Source: Diogma glabrata (lineage: Eukaryota > Arthropoda > Insecta > Diptera > Cylindrotomidae). Taken from it: a stretch of 64,000 bases of DNA. Below the pieces are notes generated by a model that did not search any database, was not told where the DNA came from, and saw only the letters and a list, made by a program, of their open reading frames with translations. Shown here piece by piece: positions 1-11,662 of the stretch; positions within the stretch are counted from its first letter, which is position 1, and every line of letters begins with the position of its first letter. Both the position numbers and the translations under genes were made by a program. The DNA lies in contig OY856188.1 in assembly GCA_963693315.1 (NCBI GenBank), forward strand, positions 194,008,322-194,072,321, written 5' to 3'.

Positions 1-742
1 AATTAGGATGCAGAGGACCTAATCTTTCTATTTATCTAAAATAAACAACTTTTTATTAACAGGGATAAAATAGGAATAGGCCCAGAAAAGTTTACAAATT
101 AAAAAAGATTAAACTATACAAATAATAATAATAATTATTAAATTATGGTGTAATTTATTATATATTTTAATTCAATAAACTACCGGATGATGACAGATTT
201 TTGATAATTTAACTCGATATTTAATAAAAACACGTCGTTTTTCATTTACATCCTTTTTACACTTCATTTATTACACTGTCAAAACTAATTACCCCAATGC
301 CTTGCTTATTTTTAAAATTACCCACAATTCATTGGGGGTTAGATAAAACTGGGGGGTTAGATAAAAAATTTAATTTGATTTTTATGTTTTTAGGGTTCCG
401 TTTTTATACGGAAACTACTGATGAGACTACGATGTGTTTTTGTGTTAAAATCGGTTATCTCATAAACTATAAATCCTATGGACCTGAAATTTAAAATACG
501 TGTTATCACTAACCTGTCCCCTGAAGATGACGGATACAAAAAAAAAATAAATCTGTTTCCGTTTGTTTTACGGGGCTGCGATGTAAAACCTTTAAATGGG
601 TACTTTTTTACCGAGTCAAGTAGGGTATTATTTGGATTCAGTATCCCTTAAAAATGTATTTTAGAATTTTTACTACACAGTTTTTTGAATAAAATTGAAT
701 AATAGCATTAACACTGTTTGTCGTTGGCACTTGGCGTAAGTT
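1..742. other. AT-rich sequence, no gene seen
   Basis: No reading frame here resembles a known protein, and no RNA gene is visible. The stretch at about 600-700 (long A/T runs, a segment ending in an ACACAG-TTTTTTGAAT pattern) resembles part of the 285-bp tandem repeat unit found at 1080-1880, so it may be a decayed partial copy. Confidence 0.4.
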
Positions 743-1016
743 TTCAAATAACATAATGTCAATCTCTTGTTACTTTACGCAAATAACTTATTTAATAAGT
801 TTAATAAAAAATTAAAGAAAACAAAGTTTTTTATAATTTTACTGTTACTCTATATTTCAGGTTGTTAGGCCATCTTCTGGAGCAAAAGTCAGTCATTACT
901 CCAGAAGATGGCCTAACAAGCTGAAATATATATAGAGTAACAGTAAAATTATAAAAAACTTATTAAATAAGTTATTTGCGTAAAGTAACAAGAGATTGAC
1001 ATTATGTTATTTGAAT
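743..1016. repeat. Foldback (palindromic) element
   Basis: The sequence reads almost identically on both strands around a short loop at about 884-897. The inner arms end in GGCCATCTTCTGGAG and its reverse complement. The outer arms share TTCAAATAACATAATGTCAA with its complement at the right end. The left arm carries roughly 30 extra AT-rich bases near 797-830. Such near-perfect stem-loops are typical of foldback MITEs or of a recent inverted duplication. No coding content. Confidence 0.8.
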
Positions 1017-1079
1017 AATAGCGTTTTTTCATGTTTTCTTACCCCACTTAGTTCCAAACCTATTTAATAAAAAAACTTC

Positions 1080-1880
1080 AAAAGTCTTAGGAAATATAGA
1101 AAAAGTGGTAACTTTTGAACGAAAAATATAGCGAAGTGTAAAATACTCATAATCGTATTTATTAAGGGGGTGGGAATGAGAATGGGGAAAAACACCATTT
1201 AAAACCCAGCTATGTGAGATATCATATGAACCAGCACTTAATTCAAGAAACATTGTAATTATTTTTAGAATTTTGCAGTGCACAGTTTTTGAATTATTGT
1301 CAAACAAGTGCAACAAAAAGTTTGTCCCACCCCCTGGGTTTCAAACTTAATTGATTAAAGAATTTGAAAAAATTCACAGAGAATGGAAGTTTGATAAATT
1401 CTGAACGAAAACTATAGCGAAGTGACACATAATTATTTTTCTGTATTTTGAGGTGGTGAGATTGAAAAAGGGTAAAAAAATATTGTTTGGCCCTAACAAG
1501 TGGAGTGCCATATGAAAGAGCACTTAATTTAAAAAGCATTATAATTTTTTATAGAATTTTACACAGGTTTTGAATCATTGTCAAAAAAGTTCAACTGAAA
1601 GTTGATCCCCCCTCTCTACGTTTCGACGTTGATTGACAGATAAATTTCAAAAAACAGACAGAGATAGGAAATTTGATAAACCCTGAACTAAAACTGTAGC
1701 GAAGTGTCACATATTTATTTTTCTGTATTTTGAGGGGGTGAGATTGAGAAAGACCGGAAGAGTGAAAAAAATCGTTTTTGACCCTAACAAGTGTAGGGTG
1801 TCATAGGAAAGAGCACTTAATTTAAGAAACATTGTAAGTGTTTTTAGAATTTTGCTGTGCATCATCGGTGAATTATCGTT
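1080..1880. repeat. Three-copy tandem repeat, unit about 285 bp
   Basis: Landmarks recur in order three times: a TAGCGAAGTG block at about 1129, 1417 and 1697, then a G-rich GGTGAGATTGA-like block, then CACTTAATTTAAGAAACATT, then a TTTTAGAATTTT block. The copies are clearly diverged, so the array is old. Open frames on the minus strand in this region follow the repeat and look like by-products of it, not genes. Confidence 0.8.
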
Positions 1881-2331
1881 AATTATTATTGAATTAATAA
1901 TGTATATTTTCCAATTTAAACCATTTACAAGTTGGTGTAATTGCATCTCTCCTTAGTTACCCTAAACTAATTTTGCTAATATTTAACGAGATTTAACATT
2001 TTGTGTATAATTTGGATGTCTATGATTTGGTCAATTTTCAATTGACATAGTTATTGACTTTTACGAGGAAAAAATCATTTTCATGCGCCTATGGTATGGC
2101 GATATAAAAAGTCTACAACACAACTTTATTTAAATTATTTTTGTCAGTTTGTTCTTCTAGGATTCACGAAACCCTCGGCGAGCGAATTTTGTTCGCACTT
2201 GACCGACTTTTTTTATATTTAAAAGGTTAAAAAATAAAATAAAAAATCGGTATTTAACATAATCGGTATTTAAATATAATATAAATATATGGCTATGAAT
2301 TATAATTCAAATTGAATTCAAGATTAAATAA

Positions 2332-2795
2332 TATGTATAGTAGAATTTTTTTGCCAGCGAATTTTTGACAGCTAGGAACGCAGCAAGAGATAAAAGATGA
2401 GACAAAAAGTAAAACAGAGATGTATTATTTATTTTGGGATAAATTTGTTTTCAAAACAATTATATTAGTTAAATTTCTACTTCTAGTTCGTACCTTCTGT
2501 TTGTTGTGATATTTGTTTCCATAGGCGTCGTTATTTTTATTATAATTATTTTTAATTATCAAAATTTTGTTACATTGCCTACAAAATCATTAATATTTTT
2601 ACTAGTTTTTGGTTTTCTATTATAATTGGTTGAATTTCAATAGTAATTTATTAATTTTTATGAGTTTTTTTTCTCCATTTTAATGGGACCCCAATAGTTT
2701 TTTTTAATATTTTAATCGAGACACTGAATATGCAAACAATATGCGCATAACAAACAAATTTTGTGTTCGCTGGCAAAAAAATTCTACTATACATA
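2332..2795. mobile_element. MITE with about 30-bp terminal inverted repeats
   Basis: The left end begins TATGTATAGTAGAATTTTTT and continues through TTGCCAGCGAA. The right end is the reverse complement (TTCGCTGGCAA then AAAAATTCTACTATACATA). The element is about 464 bp, AT-rich and has no coding capacity. A TA-type target site as used by Tc1/mariner-like elements is possible because both ends abut TA dinucleotides, but the duplication cannot be separated from the repeat itself. Confidence 0.75.
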
Positions 2796-2929
2796 CACAA
2801 AATAACTACTGTTATTACGAAATAAGGGATCTGATAGAAACAATTAGGTTTTTAATATGGTAAATTGAAATGTTAATTCCATGTGAGTGTATATTAGAAT
2901 AATTTTTTAACCGATTTTTTGCAACATGG

Positions 2930-2975
2930 GGGGGGGGGTCGAACCCCCAGCAACCCCACCTTGCGTACGCCACTG
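2930..2975 (-). mobile_element. Probable hAT-type terminus
   Basis: Read on the minus strand this begins CAGTGGCGTACGCAAGGTGG and runs into a G-rich stretch. CAGTGGCG-type ends are common for hAT elements in animal genomes. No matching opposite end was found nearby, so this is a lone end or a fragment. Confidence 0.4.
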
Positions 2976-3686
2976 CCCTTGTGAAAGGGTTCGCGGGTTC
3001 AGTTCCTCCTCCCTAACTTAGATCTTATAAAATAATGTTATTTTATTTTATTGTTAAAAATTGTTTGCGTTTAAATAAAAAAATTTAAAAATTTTTCTCA
3101 GACAAAAAAAGTTTGAATAATAATAATTCGAAACACAAAAATGTTTACCAAAGCAGTTCTTGTGATTACGGAAAACTAAGTTTATTCCTTTAGTAAACGC
3201 TTTTGTGTTAATGCCTACAAATAGTTAAAAGATTTGAACGTCCTAGAGTTACAAGATGTCGAGTAAAGAAGTAGTCAAAAATTACATAAAACGATTCCTG
3301 CATGCAGTATTGCATTATTTTTGGACACGGATGTATATTAGACAAGGGTGGATGTTGACCCTTTATGAACATATATGGGTTATGGTGGGTTGGAACAATA
3401 TGGATATACCAATGGTTATGGTTGAAAAAATATCAAAGCCTAGTAACATCTCGTCGAGTGCTGTCTCTTGAATGTAGCTTACTCTGTCAGATTAGCAATA
3501 CGCTTCGTTTTTGTTTTAGAATTACGTTGCCTGCAACCTAAATCTGAGGTGTGCAAAATTCCCTAAAGGAGTACTGTACTTCTGTCCATCTTAGTTTAGC
3601 CCAAAACTTATCTTGAGAAAAAAGGCCGAGATCAGAAATTCAATTTTAGTTTCTTTGAAATAAACTTACACAACAGAATATATTTG
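2976..3686. other. No gene recognised
   Basis: The stretch holds a weak GGGTTC-rich tRNA B-box-like patch near 2990-3010 and AT-rich sequence. A 71-codon frame at 3256-3471 has no recognisable domain and sits between repeats. I treat it as chance. Confidence 0.35.
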
Positions 3687-4324
3687 TATTAGTGTGTTTT
3701 TTTTTTGTTTATTTTTTCGGTCCCATTGGCTAATGTTTTAGCATTGGACCTAAAAAAATTTCTCCCAAAATTTCAGCTTTGTAGATCAAACCTGTGAACG
3801 GCGCAACCCGAGTTTGTTTCCCATGTAATTAACATGGGAAAAACGACGTTTTTACTCAAACATGAATAGCTGGTAGAAAATTGTTTTTTTTTTATTTCTG
3901 ATAGCAGCATGTCATAGAGAATTCCTACAAAAAGGGTCCTAAGTACTAAATCCATGATTTCATTATTTTAAAAGATTTGCTCGTAAAACTTCAAACATTC
4001 AATTAAAAATCGGATTTCAGGATGTTTAAACGAGCATATCTTTGAAAATAATGAAATCGCGGATTTAGTACACATGACTATTTTTGTAGGAAATTTAATT
4101 CTCTATGAAATATTGCTATCAGAAATTTAAAAAAAAGAATTTCTACCAGCTATTCATGTTTGAGAAAAAACGTCGTTTTTCCCATGTTAATTAAATGGGA
4201 AACAAACTCGGGTTGCGCCGTTCACAGGTTTGATCCAGGAAGCTGAAATTTTGGGAGAATCTTTCTTAGGGTCCAATAAAAAACATTAGCCAATGGACAG
4301 AAAAACGAAAAAAACACCCTAATA
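3687..4324. mobile_element. Large foldback MITE, arms about 280 bp
   Basis: The left arm (3687 to about 3985) and right arm (about 4015 to 4324) are inverted copies. Shared blocks include TTTGGGAGAA, GGTTTGAT, GGCGCAACCCGAGTTTGTTT, CATGTTAATT, and GCTATTCATGTTTGAG with its complement. The outermost ends are TATTAGTGTG and CACCCTAATA, which fit a short imperfect terminal repeat. Only about 30 bp separates the arms. No protein is encoded. Confidence 0.85.
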
Positions 4325-4499
4325 TGTATATATACGAATTATGTTGTTTTTTGCGGGTTTTTCTTTTTGAAAGGGTAGCAGCGCACCTTCGCTACAACAA
4401 CATTTGATGATTACCACATATTTTATACTTCGTAAGACGCGTATCCTTGACGAGTCCGAATACTTTTGTTCTGCCATTTTCCTCGATTCAGCCGCTTTT

Positions 4500-4830
4500 T
4501 CGTTCGGCAAGCTCCGAAAAATGCCCGTTCCCCGGGATCTAGTAAATTTGTCACCACAATTTTTTTTTAAACTATGGCGGTGGAAATTTGTTTTAGAACA
4601 TGAGGGTAACCTTGTCCGACAAAAATTTGTCTCCTATTGTCGAGTCATATAGTTGACATTTTGCCATGTTTGGGTTGTCGGACTCGACAATAGCAGACAA
4701 ATTTTTGTCCAACAATGTTACTTTCGTCTTCTAAAACAAATTTCCACCCCCATAATTAAAAAAAAAATCGTTGTAGCAAATTTACAAAATCCCGGACAAT
4801 CGACATTTTTCGGAGCTTACTGAACGAGAA
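4500..4830. repeat. Second foldback, arms about 148 bp
   Basis: Left arm 4500-4646 and right arm 4681-4830 are inverted copies. They share CGTTC..CAAGCTCCGAAAAATG, a GATTTAGTAAATTTG-like block, TTTGTTTTAGAA and GACAAAAATTTGTCT, with a 34-bp spacer. It lies only 175 bp from the previous foldback but is unrelated to it in sequence. Confidence 0.8.
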
Positions 4831-6444
4831 CAGAAGTTTCATCATCAAATGAAATCGGCGTGGGCCCAGGGACTTCAAGTCCCTTTCACTAATTTAATCA
4901 ACCAATTAAAATGAAATTCAACATCAGTCAATTGCATACATTTTCTAATTTAAAATTGAAAGAATGTAATAGAATAAAAAAGCTGATTTCAATTTCGTTT
5001 GGTCACCGAAATCTAGATTGTTGTTCGATTAAATATCATTTACCAAACGAAAACAACGTTAGTATATCTATTTATTTTGCAGACGTTACGGTTTTTATTT
5101 CTTGAAAATCGGTTATGATACTTTTGAAATAAACACCAATGGTTTCAGATAAGATTCACGCCGATAAAGCTTACCGAAATGTATTGATCATTAAATAGTT
5201 ATACCAAAATAAAAGTAGAAAAATGTTTTATGGGATGGTTATAGATTATTAAATTTAGGAGGGTGAGCGGAAAAAGTTTGGACAGTTTTGTTGTTGGCTG
5301 TTTACAAGAAACCTTCCAGTGCTATAACTGTTACCAATCATTAAGTAATAAATGTGCTAGCAACTGATATTATCTGGCAACAAATAACATCAGTTTAAAT
5401 ATCCTTTATGGTTTGGTTTAAACATTGACTCGCGACAATCCAAAGGCACAGAGGTCAAAAATTTGACTCAAAATAATTTACTAGAAATTCAAAATAGATT
5501 CGATCTGAAACTTAAGAAAATATAAATATCTGATACACGCCTTTTATCAAGAACTGTCTGAAGATGTCGATGCGTCTAGCAACTCCTTACGATAATTCAC
5601 GCGAATCTAGCAAGATATTAGGACGTCTGGCCAACTCTTTCAAAAAGAATGAATGAACATTATTTTGGGCAGAAAAAACAGATGCTACCCAGAATGCTAC
5701 AAACTGGCGAACTTGAATTCAATTACTGTTTACATTTGTGATTGGTACAAACATACCTAAGTTTGTATGCTATGTTTATAAATACTATGAATATAAACGT
5801 ATAAAACTTCCTGGGAAGTATATATTTCTAAATTTTCAAAGTGATAATGTCAAAACCTTAGAGTGTCAAACTTTGGTCACAAATTGTGTTTTCAGTTCAA
5901 AATAATTTGGTTATAAATATTTGTTTGAATTGAATTGTTTTAAATAAATAAATTACAACCTTCAATTTTGTCTACCATATCTCTATTTGATTTCTTTTTA
6001 ACTGTGGAGAAATGTTCAATGTTATTTCAAGTTTGAAGACAAATTATACATGCCTTATGATTAAAAAGAAGTAACTCGATCACTAAATATAAAAATTAAT
6101 ACAATCTCCTACATTTCCACAAAAACCACCAATAATTTATTAATCTACTTTAAATAAAAATTTCTTTGCTACTTTGTTTGAAATAAATCAGTAACGATCG
6201 TAAATAAATTATCTAATATTATATTATAATTAGTTCATGAGTTCTTGGTGATTTCAATACATGTTTACATTAATTATTTTGATAAAAAATAAAATTTTTT
6301 ATTTGTATTAAAGTAATTTAAATTTAATCTTGTAGAAATATTTCGATCTATTCAACTGTCGAAAAATTGAATTTTTCAAAATGAAATAAATAAATACAAC
6401 TGCATGTTGGCAAATTTTATTAAGCCTAATTTTTTTAATTTCAG
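4831..6444. other. Region upstream of the ferritin exons; first exon not found
   Basis: The ferritin gene must have at least one more exon upstream, with a start codon and secretion signal. I could not identify a convincing hydrophobic signal-peptide exon with a donor site here. A CAGTGC hexamer at about 5317 has no flanking stem that would make it an iron-responsive element. The rest is AT-rich sequence without recognisable genes. Confidence 0.4.
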
Positions 6445-7097
6445 GTGCCACTCCACAAGCAGACGTCCCAAAAGGTTGGATAGATATTGAAGATGTTTGT
6501 GTTAAAGAGGTTCGACGTCAAATTCAAGATGAAATCAAAGCATCAACACAATATATGGCAATGGGTGCACATTTTTCGCAAGTATCTATAAACCGTGCAG
6601 GTTTCGCAAAACTTTTCTTCGAAGCATCAAAAGAAGAACGTGACCATGCCATGAAATTAGTCGAATATTTGTTGATGCGTGGACAATTAACTGATCTTCA
6701 TGAATTAATTAAAATTGAACCACTATCCGAAGAGAATCAATCATGGTCAAGTGGTGTTGATGCTTTACGTGCAGCTCTCAAACTTGAAACTTATGTTACC
6801 AAACAAATTAAAAAGGTTATTAAAGTGTGTCAAGGAAAAATTGTTGAAAATGGTGTCGAAAGTGATTCAGGAAAAGAAGATTTCCATGTAAAAAATTTTA
6901 AAATAATTCAATAATTACAAATTTTTATTTATTTAAATATTTATTTGCAGCTTGTTGATTACTTATCGGGTGAATTTTTAGAAGAGCAGTATAAAGGACA
7001 ACGTGATCTTGCTGGTAAAATATCAACATTAGATAAAATGATGCAAACAAACTCTAAAATTGGAGAGTTCTTATTTGATAAAACTTTATTAGAATAA
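6445..7097 (+). CDS. Fer1HCH: Ferritin heavy chain-like subunit, last two exons (partial gene)
   Basis: This encodes the four-helix ferritin fold that oxidises and stores iron; insect heavy chains of this kind are secreted. One exon runs 6445-6887 (acceptor TTTCAG, phase 2 start, donor after CAT). The last exon is 6951-7097 (acceptor TTTGCAG), ending LFDKTLLE and TAA. Together they give 195 residues. Ferroxidase-site residues appear to be kept: Glu in QDEIKAS, Tyr in TQYMAM, Glu and His in KEERDHA, Glu in LKLETYV and Gln in FLEEQ. This marks a heavy, catalytic subunit and not a light chain. A 63-bp AT-rich intron separates the exons and an AATAAA lies at 7147. The short pre-helix segment ATPQADVPKGW fits the mature N-terminus after a signal peptide on a missing upstream exon. 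The family call is firm. The paralogue name is inferred from likeness to the fly heavy chain. Confidence 0.9.
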
Positions 7098-7152
7098 ACA
7101 TTTATTTTTCTTTCTATTCTTATTAATATTTTTTTTCTAATATTGAAATAAA

Positions 7153-7928
7153 ATATTTACTATAAAATTGTGATGAATAAACTAATTTCTTCTTTGATTT
7201 TCTTCAAATTATTTTTAATATATTTTATTTTCAACGTGCAGATTTAATCAAAAATGACAAATACATTTTGTTATCTCGATTTAATTTAACATAATGTTAT
7301 CCGTTGTAATTCAAAGTAAAGTAGTTTTATTACAATTGAAAACATAATTATTTATAAGTCAATTAAACATACAAATATTATTGTAATAATGTAGAAAATA
7401 AATTTTTTAGCGATTTTAAAGGTTATCAAAATTTATATTTTATTATGACATAGGAAAGGTATAAAAGAATAATTTATGCTAATGAAAAATATTATAGATG
7501 TTTTGTCCACTTTTACAATATTGGAATTCCTAAATAATGCTTACTCGCAAGGAGTGATCAATTTTTATTGCTTTGTAAATTTTTTTTAGTTTTGATCTAC
7601 GGGTGCGACTATCCAACGTACTCCAGTCTCTGAAAATGTAAAAGTTAACGTGAGATATCAGATACCACATACCACAGGCAAAAGGAGTGAGATATCACTA
7701 CCCAAGGTGATATCTGAGGGGTGCTGACGGATGAACTGTATTCAGTCAACGGTGTCAATCCTTGCTGTGGAATATTTCTTGATGATGCCACGCTATTGGT
7801 TGCTCAAAGAAACAAGCCTTCAACAAGAAGACAATGCGTCACATGATCAAAACCACTAGGTGGAAAACGCATTGGCAACTCCATTTTAGTTTTGTTCCTG
7901 CAAACTTTGAAACAAATTTGATTTTTAC
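7153..7928. other. Downstream of ferritin; possible degenerate terminal repeat at 7619-7690
   Basis: No gene was recognised. The segment at 7619-7690 (ACTCCAGTCTCTG, then GTTAACGTGAGA and ATACCACATACCACA) resembles the reverse complement of 11560-11655 (ACTCCAGTCCCTG, GTTAACGTGAGA, ATATCACAAATGC). The two could be old inverted ends about 4 kb apart. Confidence 0.3.
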
Positions 7929-8790
7929 TTGATTCATTTTTATTTTCTCTATCACATCGTGAAATGTTACATGCTTAGTAATCGTGTATTCAAATTACAT
8001 CTAAACAATTCCTATAGTAGTCCCAAAATGCTTAACAATGGTTTGCCACAGGGTTCCGTCTTGGCGCCATTACTTTTTGATTTGTACATTCATGACATGG
8101 TACAACATCGAGAAAATTTGGTTACGCTGGCGATTGGACCTTGACCGCTCAAGACAAAGGCATGAGAGTTTTGGAAGATTTGCTGTCAACTGACCTGGTG
8201 GTAATTAATGACAATTTTGGAACGTGGAGCTTATATCCCAATCTAAGTAAAACCGAGAGCTCATGCTTCCGCTTAAACAACAAAATGGCAAAACATGAAC
8301 TATCAGTGGTATTTAACGGCACGGTCGTTAAATACAATCAACAACCAAAGTACCGGGCATTACACTTAGAGAATACGTCAAAAAACTTAAAACGAGAAAC
8401 AATATACTACACAAACTGGCCGGGACGACATGCGGAGCTACCCTCCGCACAACTGCTCTAAGTCTGGTATACTCAGTGGCTTAGTACGGAGCACCAGTCT
8501 AGCTCAATAGCACACATACTCAAAAAGTTGACTGTCAGCTTCATACCAGGATGCGTACTATAAGTGGTACTATCGGGTCCACTCCTTTACCTTGACTCTC
8601 TGTGTTAAGTAATATCGCTCCACCTGCACTCAGGCGGTCGCATGCTCTCATGCGTGAACATAAAAAGGTATCCAGCAACATCACGTTACCCTTGCATGAA
8701 TATTACGGTAACCACACTGTTTGTAGACTGAAGCAAGAAAACCTCCCGAAAACTGCCAGCCACCTGCTGGCATAGTAGTACTGTTCCACG
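7929..8790 (+). pseudogene. RTE-type LINE reverse transcriptase and C-terminal remnant
   Basis: Frames at 7929-8144 and 8141-8461, and broken frames to about 8790, read as one decayed protein. It contains LPQGSVLAPLLFDLYIHDM (reverse transcriptase motif B region), then SLYPNLSKTES and YNQQPKYRALHLENT, which match the PKYLG-type region of RTE LINEs. The C-terminal block has SGTIGSTPLP, LSNIAPPALRR and REHKKVSSNITLP. Stops and frameshifts interrupt it. The catalytic FADD-type motif falls where the frame is broken after TLAIGP. A related copy on the other strand lies at 49590-50240. Confidence 0.8.
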
Positions 8791-8879
8791 GTGGGACTTG
8801 ATTGTAATGAACCAGAGGGTAGCAATAATTCCATACTAAATCAAATCTTAATTTTAGAAAGAAACATTTCAATGTTGGA

Positions 8880-9560
8880 TATTTCAATGCCCAAAGCATG
8901 AAGCCTTCTGCAAACTCATCAAAATTCGATGAAACAAAAAACATATTGCATGGCTATTTGCTTTATGTAATTGGGGTTTCGGAAACATGGCTAAAAAGCT
9001 ACGTTTCTAATAATGCTGTCGCCATATTGGAGTACAAAATCTACAGAAATTATCGGCCTCTTATTGTTATTAGAGGAGATGGGGTTGCGGTTTGTCTCTG
9101 ATAAACTTAAAATTAAAGTCGTTGCTGTAGAACTGTAGAATCAAGTGTAGAATATATATTCCTCGAAGTTATTGTGACCAGTTCTAAGGTACTTGTTGGA
9201 GCTGTCTATCTAGTTAATTTCAATTGAAGAAGTTTACTGACATATTGGCATGATCGACTTCAATCTCAATCTACTTGAATTTAGTGCCGAGAACAACTGT
9301 AAATCATTCTTTGAGAAATTCGATGCAAAATTTCTCCATAATAATAAACCAATCAACACACTTCGATGTACATTATGGCTCTCGTTCCTTGTTTGATTTT
9401 TTGTTGTCAACAATGGTAGTCCCTTACTTCTGAGTGACCGATTCTGGGTTACAGGAATTTCCAATTATGCTTTTATCTATCATTCCTTTGATTTCTATTC
9501 TCCTAAACTACCGGTAACTTTCTATTTTAGAGATAACAAAGCTGTGAATAATTCCAATTT
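8880..9560 (+). pseudogene. Jockey-like LINE endonuclease-domain remnant
   Basis: The open part at 8898-9101 reads IGVSETWLKSYVSNNAVAI then YKIYRNYR and RGDGVAVCL, matching the SETWL...GGGVA region of apurinic-type endonucleases of non-LTR retrotransposons. Broken frames downstream keep EYIFLEVIV, LVGAVYL, TLWLSFLV, ISNYAFIYHSFDFYSPK and NSNFLSDVS, in the order seen in such proteins. Several stops show it is dead. It abuts the RTE fragment but is from a different LINE lineage. Confidence 0.7.
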
Positions 9561-10050
9561 TCTGTCTGATGTCAGTGTAAATCACTTGACAATGATATTA
9601 ATGCGCAAATATCCATTTTAAATTCGGCACTCCTTCAGATCTTTAATACGCATGTACCTATTAGACAGTCCACTACTCCATACTATACCGTTTGTCTATA
9701 TGAAGCAACAAAAGTTTTCATAGAACGAAAAAATTATATTGTAATATATTTTTTTAATATCAAGATGAATGCAACTTACAAATATAATAAATAAAAAAAA
9801 TTGTGTATAGTATTATTTGATTCTTCGGAATATTTCTTACTTGCGTAAATTTTTTTAGGAGACCACTATTGTTGTTGAAAAGGTCATGAAATATTTCACA
9901 AGAATTTGTTAAATTATATTTCACACGTAAAATGGTCTTCTGCTCGAACAATCCGGTCTCGAGATGCTCGAGAAAGAATTACTATCTTTTTTTTTTTTTT
10001 TAATTTAACAAACCATTATAAATCCGATTCAATTCTCAACAAAATGAACT
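9561..10050. other. AT-rich, no gene seen
   Basis: A few LINE-like residues may continue to about 9730 (SALLQIFNTHVPIRQS). After that I see only AT-rich sequence with a T run near 9990. The block GGTCTCGAGATGCTCGAGAAAG near 9955 resembles CGAGATTCTCGAATCAGAGAAA at 10980, perhaps ends of the hAT fragment between them. Confidence 0.3.
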
Positions 10051-10054
10051 TTTA

Positions 10055-10420
10055 GATGACTGTTGTAGACCCCGAACCGTCCTGGTATACAGCAAAACAA
10101 CTGGAGGAGAGAAACGAGTTGCAGTTACTCCAGGACTGCATATAGAATTCTATTGAAACCGTGATTGACCGGTTTTTGCGAGTTAAAGTAGCAGTTGCAA
10201 AAACTTTAAATTATCCCAATTTAAATCATTTATGGAATAAAAATAAAGTTGATGCGGTTGCTTTAAATATTTTGAGTGCCATTCAAATAGACACAAAATC
10301 AATAAAAGCTCTCAACCGTAAGGATGCCTCATTATTATCTACAGAGGGAATCCTGAAATTGTTATTCAAATGTCTTCGGAAAATTAATTCAGAAATATGA
10401 AACCACCAAATTGTTATTTG
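10055..10420 (+). pseudogene. hAT-like transposase fragment
   Basis: The segment reads DPEPSWYTAKQLEERNELQL, a stop, then an open stretch at 10161-10400: VIDRFLRVKVAVAKTLNYPN, LSAIQIDTKSIKALNRKDA, ILKLLFKCLRKINSEI. The order (RF..L..A....L, then L....I....LS.) resembles the middle region of BED-type hAT transposases. There is no catalytic residue to confirm it, so the call rests on pattern likeness only. It could also be a fragment of an unrelated domesticated gene. Confidence 0.4.
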
Positions 10421-11662
10421 AAATACTCTACCTCTCACTATCTAAGGAATTTAATATATATTTGAAGCTACTGGTATAAGATCACTATCAATTTGAAACT
10501 TTTAAGAAACGCTCTAATTTTGATAAAACCTATATGCAATGAAAATGAAATAAATGTTTCTTTATCTGGAAATTTTTGCAGTAAACGGAGAGTACGATTG
10601 AATGATAAATCACTAGTCTGAGACCTGAGTGACAAAATCGCTAGTCTTGTGTTGTAAAACTTTTTAAATAGCAAAAATTAAATATAGTTTTAAGTTTTTC
10701 AAACTGCATAAATTAAATTTAAATAAGATTTTTTATTCTATATAATGAGATACATATTTATATTTTTTTAAAACAATTAATTTAATTAACTTAAATAATT
10801 TAAAATATATATTATTTAATGCATGTTGAATTCTTTTATTTATTGAATAAACAAATTCATGTGTAATAAGCTGATTTATTATTTTTAAGGATCCATTTCT
10901 TGTTAAAATTAATTTTTAACAATTCTCGAGAAATTCAAATAATTCGCAATTTTTTCGAGAAACACAATCGTTGTTAAAATCGAGATTCTCGAATCAGAGA
11001 AATCAGAAACTCTAGTCTTAATTACGATTTTTCTGATGTGCACACTTTTTGTGCACCGTAGAAAACACGCGTTCAGTCGCAGCATTAGTAATGTATTGAC
11101 AACGCGTATTTCATAATTTTTATTACATTATATTGTGTGGAATACGGTTTGTTTCAAAATGATGAAACATTTCTAACCATTTATTCTTCATTGTGATTTT
11201 TACTGATCCCCAAACTTTAACTTTTTCCTTATCAATATATTTTTTTGATAATGATACTTCATAACGATTAATTTTATGCAAACCCGAAGAATTAATTAAT
11301 TTTCCATTAATTCAATAAACAGCCTCAAAATAATTATAAAATGTGAAGGGCTTAAAACGTCCCACTCCTATGTGTCAAAACTTGGGTCTGTGGGAAAGGT
11401 GTAGTATAGTTAGTTCACTTAATAAGCCGGAACACATATAAAAGTGGTGGCACACCAATAATTTTAAAAATTATTTTTCCCTGAATTAATTAGACTTCAG
11501 GATCATTCATCAGCACTAACACCTGCATTACCTAGCAAAATAAGAAAATTCTGGGATTCTAAAAATAATCTAATTCCGGGAGTCACTGCTTTTGCATTTG
11601 TGATATGTGATTTCTCACGTTAACTCGTATGTCAATAGCAGGGACTGGAGTGAGCGGGCTTG
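10421..11662. other. AT-rich spacer before the copia LTR
   Basis: No gene was recognised. A patch rich in CTCGAGA and CGAGAAA motifs lies at 10920-11010 and may be a hAT terminus. The degenerate inverted partner of 7619-7690 is at about 11560-11655. Confidence 0.3.

Noticed and set aside
1029..1946. Three minus-strand frames of 79-95 codons with similar words
   Set aside because: Their likeness comes from the 285-bp tandem repeat; no start, domain or codon pattern supports a protein.
3256..3471. 71-codon frame with Trp and Met richness
   Set aside because: No known domain, short, and between repeats; expected by chance in 64 kb.
5310..5330. CAGTGC hexamer upstream of ferritin as an iron-responsive element
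   Set aside because: The five bases on either side (CCTTC and TATAA) cannot pair, and there is no bulged C in place.
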